Shown: positions 7,001 through 14,704 of the stretch, piece after piece
Position numbering within the stretch: position 1 is the first letter of the stretch
Layout of the letters: each line of letters opens with the position of its first letter
DNA from: Colwellia chukchiensis
Lineage (GTDB): Bacteria; Pseudomonadota; Gammaproteobacteria; Enterobacterales; Alteromonadaceae
Direction: 5' to 3'
Assembly (NCBI RefSeq): GCF_002104455.1
Contig: NZ_NBOC01000007.1
Span: 62,001 to 126,000 of the forward strand
Length of the DNA: 64,000 nucleotides
The notes under the pieces: generated by a model
What the model was told of the DNA's origin: nothing
What the model saw: only the letters and a program-made list of their open reading frames with translations
The model's database searches: none
Position numbers and translations under genes: made by a program

Positions 7001-9322
7001 GAAGTTGATGAAGCAGTAACTCTGAGTCATTTAAGGGAGTCATTAGCTCAATTAAGTACGCTAGGGCCTAAATTAAAATCTTGGTGTGAGTGGGTTGAGA
7101 GTAAAAAGGAAGCCAATGAAAAAGGACTAGATGATTTAGTTATCGCATTGGAACAAGGATTAATTGATTCAATGGATACTGAAGAGCAAACTAAAAATGC
7201 GTTATATATTTGGCTTTGCCCTATATTAGTTGATAATTCAGAAGTTCTACGCACGTTCAAAACGTCTAGACATGAAGATTTGATTTCTCAGTTTAGAGAG
7301 TTAGATACCCTTGTTGCAGATACGACTTCTGAGTACATTGCAAGCATCGCAGCATCTGCTAGCCCAGATCCTAATTCGCCCCAAGCTCCTGCTGAATTTG
7401 GCGTGTTATCTAGGCAGTTTAATAAAAAATCCAATCATATGCCTACCCGACAACTCGTAACTGAAATGGGAGAGTCGTTACTTTATTTAACACCATGTTT
7501 TATGATGTCACCACTATCGGTGGCTCAATTCCTTCCTGCTAATTTCAGTTCGTTTGATTTAGTAATCTTTGATGAAGCCTCACAAATAACGGTATGGGAT
7601 GCTGTTGGCTCTATTGCCAGAGGTAAGAACGTGATAATTGTTGGTGACCCAAAACAAATGCCACCAACCAACTTTTTCTCTAAAAGTGGAAATGATGATT
7701 CATCAGACGAAGAGGACTTGGAAAGTATTTTAGATCAAGCATTATCAGCGAGATTACCTCACCATAGATTAACTGGTCACTATAGAAGTAAACATGAAAG
7801 CCTAATTGCTTTCTCTAACAGCCACTATTATGAAAATTCCTTGGTTACCTTTCCAAGTGCAGAAACAAAAGCTAGTGCAGTAACTATGCACAGGGTTGAT
7901 GGTTTATATTCAAAGGGTAAGAACCGGAACAATATAATAGAAGCCAATGCTGTTGCAGATTTCATTGTTAATAGCTTACAGCAAAAAAATCAATCGTTGA
8001 CGTTTGGTATAGTTACGTTGAATAGCGAACAGCAAAGATGCATAGAGGATGCTCTTGATGATCGTAGAAGAAAACATCCTTCTATTGAAAAATTCTTCCA
8101 AGGCAGTAAAAAATACGATCCTATTTTTGTAAAAAATTTAGAGTCCGTTCAAGGGGATGAACGTGATGTAATCATTTTGAGCTTAGGTTATGGTCCAACA
8201 GAGCCTCAAGCCAAAACTATGAGTATGAACTTTGGCCCCTTAAATAAACAGGGAGGAGAGCGCAGGCTAAATGTAGCTATTACGCGAGCCACAACCGAGG
8301 TTCATGTGTTTTCTAGCTTTGACTCATCTATGATTGATCTAAGCCGTACAAGTGCTCTAGCAGTTCAACATTTAAAATATTTCCTAGAATTTGCTGAAAA
8401 AGGGCCTGTTGCTCTACCAGAAACTGCCAATGCAGATTTTGGCGTAGATCAGTTTGACAGCTACTTTGAAGAAGCTGTTGCTTATGCACTTAGAGCGAAA
8501 GGCTGGAAAGTGCAAACACAAGTTGGTGTTGGTAAATTTAGGATCGATATGGGCGTTGTTCATCCTGATAAACCCGGTCAATTTTTAGCAGGCATTGAAT
8601 GTGATGGAGCAACATACCATAGTTCTCCAGCAGCAAGAGATAGGGATAGAGTAAGACATATCATTCTTGAGAATTTAGGTTGGAATCTGTTGCGTATCTG
8701 GTCTACTGATTACTTTATAGATCCAAACGAAGTTATAGAAAAAGTGCATGTTCAATTAACTGAACTATTAACTAAAGATAAAGAAGCCACTGATATTGTT
8801 ATTGAAGAAGAAGATCTTTTTGAAGAAGATGATGAAGAAGAAGGTTCGTTAGATCCGTCCAAGTATTTTGATAAAAGCTACAAAACAGTTTTAGAAAATG
8901 CAGCAAAAGAAATATTAACAGCAAAAAGTGGCATTACTTTGCACGAATTAGCATCTGATATTGGTTATATGCATGATATGGCTAGGACAACTAAGAAGCA
9001 GTTAGATCATATCGAGTCGGTAATCAGCTCTTGGGCAGGGATAGTGAACCATTCTGAAAAGGATAAAACCGTATGGCTATCACCAGATGAGTGCAAAGAT
9101 ATAATTGAATGGAGAGGTGTTGATGCATTTGGCACTCCGAGGGAATGGAACTCTATATCGTTACCTGAGAGACTCGGGCTAGCCCAAAGAGCGCTTGCAG
9201 AAGCCCCTGATGATCCAGTTGATTTCATTTTTAATGAGTTTAGATTAAGTCGTAGAACTAAGGCGACAACTGAAAAATTCGAATCTTGGGTATCTGATAT
9301 ACAAAGTGTGATGAATCGTTGA
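4049..9322 (+). CDS. DUF4011-type helicase with PD-(D/E)XK/Vsr-like nuclease domain, probably N-terminally truncated
   Basis: A 1757-residue protein. Residues about 1-110 show a Cys/His pattern (ACLDLSLLF with Cys73; GHACCGLWL with His99) like the transglutaminase-like lead domain of this family. DUF4011 starts near 230 (WQRKLLDLTKRNRLLNLS). Superfamily 1 helicase motifs follow: Walker A GPPGTGKSETIA near 541, Walker B VIFDEASQ near 1173, GDPKQMPP near 1200, QGDERDVIILS near 1366, and NVAITRA near 1405. A very-short-patch-repair/DUF559-like nuclease occupies 1470-1556 (FRIDMGV...GIECDGATYH), then a DUF3320-like tail. Family knowledge: such proteins act in antiphage defence (Hhe-type, as I recall). 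Known relatives have roughly 200 more residues before the LDGYQS text seen here at residue 16. The ATG has no Shine-Dalgarno. The truncation call is from memory of the family. Confidence 0.85.
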   Translation: MAVSEQLKQAGHGSSLDGYQSQTRERPYLMAAAIWNVISASNVSYVTPPSSFAYSGQRIRLPDEIKSTGIAACLDLSLLFSACLEHVGLNSIIALTQGHACCGLWLIDECFPLLTNDDPMDIRKRIASKDIVLFETTLATSDSPITFGQASEHAEQLIAEDSEDEFVYIIDLKQARKRQIKPIPTIAEQQNNVANVEDNKPLELPIAPTLPPVRPEELPIDDTPEGRVQQWQRKLLDLTKRNRLLNLSANAVSVKIYCPDLGALEDELASGQTFKFTTPEESPLSEGNRDKEIFKFKVGDDLQKEFALEQLHSKILIANDSPKKLERSLLTLFRKSKNDLEEGGSNTLFLAIGMLKWKETPDSERTYQAPLILLPAQLIRASARSKIKIKQLEGEEPIFNSTLIEFLQNDFEIDLSLFKEHLPTDDSGVDVERIWATVRDKVKDVQGFEVKEELVLSTFSFAKYLMWKDLKDRVDVLKTNPFVEHLIETPQKSYQQESHFYEQSDIDDKFKPSEAFIPLNADSSQMVAIAASEKSQDFVLEGPPGTGKSETIANIISHNLAKGRKVLFVAEKMAALNVVYSRLQKIGLSHLCLELHSNKANKKAILDQLKKAWTTRESATSSEWKNNAEKLYELKQHLNLYVSELHKESRLGISPRQAIARASKYQDTTRFKLDWPLSLDTAPVLSKSDVEATLELAKRVGLNFADVEHIDRASLEVLKQDSWSNSWQSDFLSTCNKLSKDLEAIKLDYSKLEEVLGLTELEENNSTLEELGALANLLIEQASNLTSFIFTSEAKDKLELLEKLCGSKQQLENQISKCNLSFKIEDVRQLPIKRWIEELKIAESKIWPLKWFAVRKLNKSVVGNGVTGDVSVGELEELDQVRSIAQDISKISGTFEKDKIWKGWDTSQSELQSHLEYSKNVYLQTRKVAGRLENPVDFIAKLRQMIVENHEFFASSNLYGACEKFIKTLPNYKNSISEFLTLGGEVDEAVTLSHLRESLAQLSTLGPKLKSWCEWVESKKEANEKGLDDLVIALEQGLIDSMDTEEQTKNALYIWLCPILVDNSEVLRTFKTSRHEDLISQFRELDTLVADTTSEYIASIAASASPDPNSPQAPAEFGVLSRQFNKKSNHMPTRQLVTEMGESLLYLTPCFMMSPLSVAQFLPANFSSFDLVIFDEASQITVWDAVGSIARGKNVIIVGDPKQMPPTNFFSKSGNDDSSDEEDLESILDQALSARLPHHRLTGHYRSKHESLIAFSNSHYYENSLVTFPSAETKASAVTMHRVDGLYSKGKNRNNIIEANAVADFIVNSLQQKNQSLTFGIVTLNSEQQRCIEDALDDRRRKHPSIEKFFQGSKKYDPIFVKNLESVQGDERDVIILSLGYGPTEPQAKTMSMNFGPLNKQGGERRLNVAITRATTEVHVFSSFDSSMIDLSRTSALAVQHLKYFLEFAEKGPVALPETANADFGVDQFDSYFEEAVAYALRAKGWKVQTQVGVGKFRIDMGVVHPDKPGQFLAGIECDGATYHSSPAARDRDRVRHIILENLGWNLLRIWSTDYFIDPNEVIEKVHVQLTELLTKDKEATDIVIEEEDLFEEDDEEEGSLDPSKYFDKSYKTVLENAAKEILTAKSGITLHELASDIGYMHDMARTTKKQLDHIESVISSWAGIVNHSEKDKTVWLSPDECKDIIEWRGVDAFGTPREWNSISLPERLGLAQRALAEAPDDPVDFIFNEFRLSRRTKATTEKFESWVSDIQSVMNR

Positions 9323-9360
9323 TATAGAGTCCTAAGCAATTTCAACACATTGGAGGTGTT

Positions 9361-10164
9361 ATGAATAAAGGCAAACTTATATGGCATGTTGCATGTGATG
9401 AATCTGGTGTAGGTGGACAGAAATACTACGGATTCGGCTCATTGTGGATGAAATATCAAAGGCGTGGTGATTTTGTTTGCAAGATAAGAGAACTTCGTAA
9501 AAAGCATAGATATTTTAATGAAATAAAATGGCAAAAAGCTCATAAGAAGCATTATTCAGCATTTTATGAAGATTTAGTTGAGCTTTTTTTCAAACACCAA
9601 TGGTTAGCTTTTCATTGTATTGTTATACGGAAAGGTGTTGTGAATAAGCAGTTTCATAATGGAGATTATGATTTAGCAATGAGAAAGCATTTTACTAAGT
9701 TAGTATGTTCGAAGATATTTGCAGTTAAAAAAGCTCATATGCATCAGCCAAGTGAATTTAGAATAGAAATAGATCCTATCGCTTCGAGGTATAAAAAAGC
9801 AGACGAGGCATTCCATATTATCGCCAATAGAGTACTTAGGAGACAATTTAATGGTGAAGAGCCAATTAAGTCAGTTGTCGAAAAGGATTCTAAAGAGTCT
9901 GAAAATATACAAATTTCAGACTTTTTGCTTGGAGCGGTAATGAGTGCTTTTCAAGGAGATGCTACTTCACCTGCGAAATTAGAAGTGGCAAAGAAAATTG
10001 CAAAATATCTTGGCTGGGATTCATTGGGCTATGATACCAAGCCTTATGAGCGTAAATTTAATATTTGGTACTTTTATGATCCAACAAAAGGCCCTAGAGA
10101 AGTGGAAACTAAAGACGTTGAATTGAAATATCCGTTACCAAGCCGTGGTCAATACAAAACTTGA
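9361..10164 (+). CDS. DUF3800 protein, predicted RNase H-like nuclease
   Basis: 267 residues. The start HVACDESGVGG has the DUF3800 DESG signature, followed by a conserved NEIKWQKA segment, an IEIDPIASRY acidic strand in the middle and QISDFLLGAVMSAFQGD near residue 180, the family's usual final Asp-containing helix. Acidic residues at these sites are expected to bind metal in an RNase H-like fold. TGGAGGTGTTATG is an excellent ribosome site, 39 bases after the helicase stop, with no terminator between. DUF3800 genes commonly travel with mobile elements and defence genes. Inference: a partner of the helicase/nuclease in a two-gene system. Confidence 0.8.
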   Translation: MNKGKLIWHVACDESGVGGQKYYGFGSLWMKYQRRGDFVCKIRELRKKHRYFNEIKWQKAHKKHYSAFYEDLVELFFKHQWLAFHCIVIRKGVVNKQFHNGDYDLAMRKHFTKLVCSKIFAVKKAHMHQPSEFRIEIDPIASRYKKADEAFHIIANRVLRRQFNGEEPIKSVVEKDSKESENIQISDFLLGAVMSAFQGDATSPAKLEVAKKIAKYLGWDSLGYDTKPYERKFNIWYFYDPTKGPREVETKDVELKYPLPSRGQYKT

Positions 10165-10317
10165 TTCATATTTCAAAACTAATGTGAATATTTCAAAGTC
10201 ACGAGATAATTATATCGTTGGTTTCCTTTGGAAATTACATTATTTTACTTTAACGGTAAATTTATTGAATAAGACCAGTGCTCATATTCGTCCCATTCTT
10301 CCCGTCATATTTAGAAA

Positions 10318-10346
10318 AGCCTGTTACGAAAGTGACGGGCTTTTTG
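10318..10346 (+). terminator. Rho-independent terminator
   Basis: AGCCTGTTAC-GAAAG-TGACGGGCT hairpin followed by TTTTTG. It closely resembles the terminator behind the intact tRNA-Ser at 49425 and lies in the same relative position to a decayed tRNA copy, so it appears to have come with the tRNA block. Confidence 0.7.
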
Positions 10347-10373
10347 CTTATATCAGGTTTAATTTTGATGGCT

Positions 10374-10430
10374 AGGGTTTGTAGCGCTAAACCTATTTTA
10401 GAGTTCAAATCTATATCTCACCGCCATATA
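10374..10430 (+). pseudogene. Decayed 3' part of a tRNA-Ser gene (possible att remnant)
   Basis: The stretch keeps the variable arm, T arm and acceptor end of tRNA-Ser: GAGTTCAAATCTATATCTCACC followed by GCCATATA, nearly matching 49388-49417 of the functional tRNA-Ser(UGA). The 5' half with the anticodon is missing. Its first 23 bases (AGGGTTTGTAGCGCTAAAC...) differ at one base from the second decayed copy at 49481. Together with the terminator in front, about 120 bases are shared between the two loci. A 3' tRNA fragment at the edge of an AT-rich cargo region is typical of an island attachment site. Confidence 0.7.
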
Positions 10431-10564
10431 TATAAAAGCCTGTTAATCGCAAGATTAGTGTTTTTTGAATTAGCTGTTTTTAATAAATATTCAGACATAA
10501 TTATCTATGAATCAGTAAAAAATAACACTATAGTAGTTAAAACAAAACAAGGAGTGTTATATAC

Positions 10565-11278
10565 ATGAAAGATAAAGAAAAAATTGCATTGTTTATTGAT
10601 GCTGATAATGCACCTGCAGCAAAAATTGATATTGTTTTGTCGGAACTTGCTCGTTATGGTGTGGTGAATATTCGTAAAGCATATGGAAACTGGAAAAGCT
10701 CATGTATTAAGCCTTGGGAAGACGTACTTCATGAGTACGCCATTCAGCCAATTCAACAATTTGATTTAACCAAAGGGAAAAATGCCACAGATATAGCGCT
10801 TGTTATTGATGCTATGGACATTCTTTACACCAAAGATGTAGATACTATCTGCTTAGTTTCTTCAGATTGTGATTTCACGCCTTTAGTTACGCGTGCGCTT
10901 GCTGACGGTAAGTTCGTGATAGGTTTTGGTGAAAGAAAAGCCCCAAGCGCATTTGTTAATAGTTGTTCTAAGTTTTTGTATCTTGATGATATAGAGCAGT
11001 CAGAGCAACCAACTCAAAAACGTAAACCCAGCATAAAATGTGATACACGCTTAATGAACATGTTGCGTCAGGCTGTTGAAGCGTCTGAAGAGGATGATGG
11101 GTGGGCACAACTAGGGCCGATTGGTAAACATATATCTAACCATGCATCTTTTGATCAACGTAATTATGGCTTTAAAAAGCTCAGTGACTTGTTTGCAGCA
11201 ATAGATTTGTTTGAAATGAAGCGTACTCATGGCTCGGCAACATGGGTTAGAGATATTCGCAAATACAAGAGCAATTAA
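10565..11278 (+). CDS. NYN (PIN-like) RNase domain protein with C-terminal OST-HTH/LOTUS domain
   Basis: 237 residues. The NYN/LabA-type nuclease domain spans 1-140 with the acidic residues of the fold in order: LFIDADNAP, GKNATDIALVIDAMD and VSSDCDFTPLVTRA. A short linker leads to a C-terminal LOTUS-like helical domain (MLRQAVEASEEDDGWAQLGPIGKHI ... FGFKKLSDLF-like text, residues 160-235). Family knowledge: metal-dependent RNase joined to an RNA-binding module. AAGGAG lies 10 bases before the ATG. It is a single gene directly after the tRNA-Ser debris and ends at a strong terminator. Its RNA target is unknown. Confidence 0.85.
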   Translation: MKDKEKIALFIDADNAPAAKIDIVLSELARYGVVNIRKAYGNWKSSCIKPWEDVLHEYAIQPIQQFDLTKGKNATDIALVIDAMDILYTKDVDTICLVSSDCDFTPLVTRALADGKFVIGFGERKAPSAFVNSCSKFLYLDDIEQSEQPTQKRKPSIKCDTRLMNMLRQAVEASEEDDGWAQLGPIGKHISNHASFDQRNYGFKKLSDLFAAIDLFEMKRTHGSATWVRDIRKYKSN

Positions 11279-11402
11279 TTATCCAATACGGTGTTAAAAA
11301 CCTTATAAATGGATTTATCAGATTACCTCAACATAATGATTACTGTCACTCAGTCTTAAGTTCTAGTTTTTCAACTTCACTGTTATTGAATCGAACGTAT
11401 TA

Positions 11403-11430
11403 AAAAAACCGCTATATTTAGCGGTTTTTG
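11403..11430. terminator. Bidirectional terminator
   Basis: A-run, ACCGC-TATATTTA-GCGGT hairpin, then T-run, between the convergent NYN gene and the leftward TonB receptor; it can serve both strands. Confidence 0.8.
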
Positions 11431-11500
11431 TTGTCTGGGGATTACCAAAGCTAATAATAGGACGGCACTTAAAACCGCCCTTGGCTAGGAAGTTAAGCTG

Positions 11501-14215
11501 TTAAAACTCTTTCTTTAAGCCCATGTAGAAAAATCTGCCACGAAATGAATAAAGGTTATCATCTGTTGACGTAATGCCTTGATTTAAATACGGTGGGTTT
11601 TTATCGAAAACATTTTGGATACCAAAGTGAATATCGGTTGCTATGCTTTCAATAAAGTAGCCAGCTTGTAGGTTATGGAAGGTCGCTGCCGACATAACAT
11701 CATCTTTTGCGGCAGCAATTTTTGAGTTGTAGCTAGCATCCCAAGTGACGCGATAATTTTCCATTGACCAGTCAAGTTGGATGGCCGCTTTATACTTTGG
11801 AATACTGCCAAAGGCTGAGTCATAACTACCGACAATATCTCGAAATGGCGTATCACTGGTATCTTGTACTTCAAAGCTATCCATTATGGTGGTATCAATA
11901 TTTACGCGCCAGTCACCAAACTCGGTTGTTAAGGTGTAATTTGCATTCAAGTCGAAGCCTGAAAGTTTACGCGCGGCAATATTGTTTTGGGGCGAAAATA
12001 TGGTTCGAATGAAACCTTGACCATTGTTGCTGCGAACAACATCGTCGGCATATGCAGGGTTCCCTGCTAGGTTTTGATCGATAACATAGCGCGAACTGGC
12101 AAATACAACGTTGCTTTGTTCTATAGCAAAATAATCAAAAGTGAAAGATAGATTTTCGATCGGCTCGACAACTAAACCTAGCGTCATATTTTCGGCTTCC
12201 TCAGGTTTGAGATCTGGGTTACCACCACCTGTAATATAATTAGTTTGCGTGCCGTTTTGACTAAACTCGGGATCTAACCCCAAAGCGACACATTCTGGTT
12301 TGCTTGAACTAAAGTTAGCTAGGTTATCTGGGTTACATGGATCGTAAAGGTTGGTATTTTCACTGGTGGTTTGACCTTGATACATTTGCGCCATGGTGGG
12401 GGCACGAAAACCTGTGCTGTATGAGGCCCGCAATTTTAACATATCAAGAGGTTGATAAATTAAGCCAAACTTAGGGTTAGTGGTGCTTTGATTTATATCA
12501 CTGTAGTCACTGTAACGAACCGCTGCTTCAAGGTCTAAGTTTGCCAATACTGGAATTGATAACTCTAAGTACAACTCAGTAATTTCTCGTACTGGTGAAA
12601 TAACAGGGGTTCGAGATTCGCCCCAAGAAACATCAAAGGTCGCGGTTCGCTGTGCTTGATCAACGTTCATGGAAAGCTGCTCTTCACGATACTCTATGCC
12701 AGAGGAAAACATCATGTCACCGGCAGGTAGCTCAACGACAGGTCCAGAAATATGACCTTGAATAAACATTAAGTCATTTTTATTGGTGATCACGGGCACT
12801 GTGGTATTAATAAAGTCTAACATCTCTGTGGTAATTGAGCCTTCAGGACCAAAAACATTTAACGCTACGCAGCTTGGATCAGCGGCAGTTTCACACTCAT
12901 TTGACAATGCTCGTTCAATACGAGAAATAGACGGCTGAGCACCTCCGCGCGTAACCAGTTGTGCCGACTGGCTTGAAAAGCTTAGTTCCCAATCGTAATC
13001 ATCAAAAACGACACCTTGTAGGCCTAAGGTATAGCGGTTGATAGTGTTTTCTGTTTTATATATACGAGAGCCATATTCTGTGAAACGACGACTAACATTG
13101 CCAGCTTCGCCAAAAGGGTTATATTTTTGCTGCGCACCAACCCCAAAGTTATTGCCATCCGCATCAGGATAGCGTTTAAAGGCATTAGGGGTATCACTAT
13201 TATCACCATACCAACCAGTATCTACGCCAGGAGGAGCTTGGTTACCTTGCACAAAGCCATCATGAAAAGACAATTCAGTAAAAAAAGTTAGCTCATCGTT
13301 AAGTTCATAGTCGCCCGTTAAGAAAACACTGGTGGTTTTGTTATCGTTAGCGCCAGATTGTGCCTCACGATAGTTATAACCCATAGTGTCGTAGTCAAAA
13401 GGGGTTACTTGTGCCGGATTATTAGCATCTAGAATCGTCCAAGTATGCTCTGAGCCTAAGCCAAAGCCCGAAAGTCTAGGAAACGGCGTGGTGCCAGAGC
13501 TAACGTTTGAACCGCCTAAATAGGCTCTGTCGGTTGAGCGAGTCATGTAGCGATCTTTTTCTTCCCAACCACTATTATTACTAGTTGATGCCGCGACCAT
13601 CATGCTGCCTCTGTCACCGCTAAAGCCCATCACTAAGCCAAGTTCACGCTCTTGCGCATCGCCGCGTGATGATTGACCATAACGGGCGTTAACTTCGAAA
13701 CCTTCATAATTTTTGCGGGTAATAATATTAATAACACCGGCAATCGCATCTGAGCCGTAAATTGCTGAGGCGCCATCTTTTAATACTTCAATTTGCGAAA
13801 TTGCTTCAAAGGGCACCGAGGAAAGATCAACTATGCCATCTTCATTAGAACCAATTAAGCGGCGGCCATTGAGGAGAATAAGAGTATTTGTTGCTTCAAT
13901 GCCTCGCAATGTTGCCGTTTGAATGTTTGCGCCACCAGCACTACTTTGGTTATTAACACTGTTACCTGTGATGGCTGGTAGGCGACGTAGCGCCGAGCTA
14001 ACATTGGTTATACCTAAATTGGTGAGATCGGCTTTCGTAACCACAGTAATAGGCGATGTCGATGTCACTTCGGCACGGGCTATGCGTGAACCCGTCACCA
14101 TAATTTTCTCGATAGACTCGGTATCAGCAGCAAATACTGGCGTTGCAATACTTGCGGTTACCGATAATAGGGCAATTGATAATGCTGAAAGACTAAATGC
14201 TTTAGAGGTGTTCAT
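11501..14215 (-). CDS. TonB-dependent outer-membrane receptor
   Basis: 904 residues with a 29-residue Sec signal ending ATPVFA|ADT. A TonB-box-like segment (IEKIMVTGSRIA) is followed by the plug domain (TVVTKADLTNLGI, GSDAIAGVINIIT) and a long 22-strand-type barrel ending in a terminal Phe (GLKKEF), as needed for outer-membrane assembly. AGAAGGAAA precedes the ATG. Family knowledge: energised import of large nutrients. The gene is divergent from a membrane-anchored amidohydrolase at 14705, which suggests import and hydrolysis of a peptide-like substrate, but the ligand cannot be read. It resembles the other 904-residue receptor at 22482. Confidence 0.93.
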   Translation of the reverse strand: MNTSKAFSLSALSIALLSVTASIATPVFAADTESIEKIMVTGSRIARAEVTSTSPITVVTKADLTNLGITNVSSALRRLPAITGNSVNNQSSAGGANIQTATLRGIEATNTLILLNGRRLIGSNEDGIVDLSSVPFEAISQIEVLKDGASAIYGSDAIAGVINIITRKNYEGFEVNARYGQSSRGDAQERELGLVMGFSGDRGSMMVAASTSNNSGWEEKDRYMTRSTDRAYLGGSNVSSGTTPFPRLSGFGLGSEHTWTILDANNPAQVTPFDYDTMGYNYREAQSGANDNKTTSVFLTGDYELNDELTFFTELSFHDGFVQGNQAPPGVDTGWYGDNSDTPNAFKRYPDADGNNFGVGAQQKYNPFGEAGNVSRRFTEYGSRIYKTENTINRYTLGLQGVVFDDYDWELSFSSQSAQLVTRGGAQPSISRIERALSNECETAADPSCVALNVFGPEGSITTEMLDFINTTVPVITNKNDLMFIQGHISGPVVELPAGDMMFSSGIEYREEQLSMNVDQAQRTATFDVSWGESRTPVISPVREITELYLELSIPVLANLDLEAAVRYSDYSDINQSTTNPKFGLIYQPLDMLKLRASYSTGFRAPTMAQMYQGQTTSENTNLYDPCNPDNLANFSSSKPECVALGLDPEFSQNGTQTNYITGGGNPDLKPEEAENMTLGLVVEPIENLSFTFDYFAIEQSNVVFASSRYVIDQNLAGNPAYADDVVRSNNGQGFIRTIFSPQNNIAARKLSGFDLNANYTLTTEFGDWRVNIDTTIMDSFEVQDTSDTPFRDIVGSYDSAFGSIPKYKAAIQLDWSMENYRVTWDASYNSKIAAAKDDVMSAATFHNLQAGYFIESIATDIHFGIQNVFDKNPPYLNQGITSTDDNLYSFRGRFFYMGLKKEF

Positions 14216-14704
14216 GATTTTCCTTCTCGATATTTTTTATAGTGAAAATTGTCGTTGTAAAAATATGTATGTTCTAAATGCTGATATTGTATATATATAA
14301 TATATAATATATTGTATATTGTGTAAACATAAAAATGGAATTATTGAGTTTTTGTTCCATAAAGTCATCGTTAGCAGTTTGAATATTATCGACGACTAGA
14401 AGCTTTTATCATCATGATGGATATGATTTATTTATCTACTATTCAATGGGTTACTTTATTTTTTGGCAGGTGCGCAATAGCTCGGTGGTTTGGTGTAATG
14501 GTAGGAAAGCATAAAATGAAAACGCTTTATTTGTTGTGTCGCTACCTTACCCAGGGCAGATTATTTTGACTTTGTCAGCACTTAAATCGTTATTTAAATT
14601 ATCACTATTGATATTTTTATTGTATGGTGTGATAGGCTTGGTATGGTTATAGGAGTAATGTCGTATGCTTGCCATAACGGGGCTAGCGGTTATTTTAAAC
14701 ATTA
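14216..14704. other. Divergent intergenic region, AT-rich
   Basis: About 490 bases between the receptor and the amidohydrolase. A strongly A/T-alternating stretch (14285-14330, repeated TATATAAT-like text) lies near the receptor start and probably holds its promoter. No gene or RNA is apparent in the rest. Confidence 0.5.

Noticed and set aside
10374-10430. A functional tRNA-Ser gene
   Set aside because: Only the 3' half is present; there is no anticodon arm or 5' acceptor strand. The same holds for 49481-49537.
10145-10568. Overlapping short frames in the region between the DUF3800 and NYN genes
   Set aside because: They run through a terminator and a decayed tRNA-Ser copy, lack ribosome sites and have no coding character.
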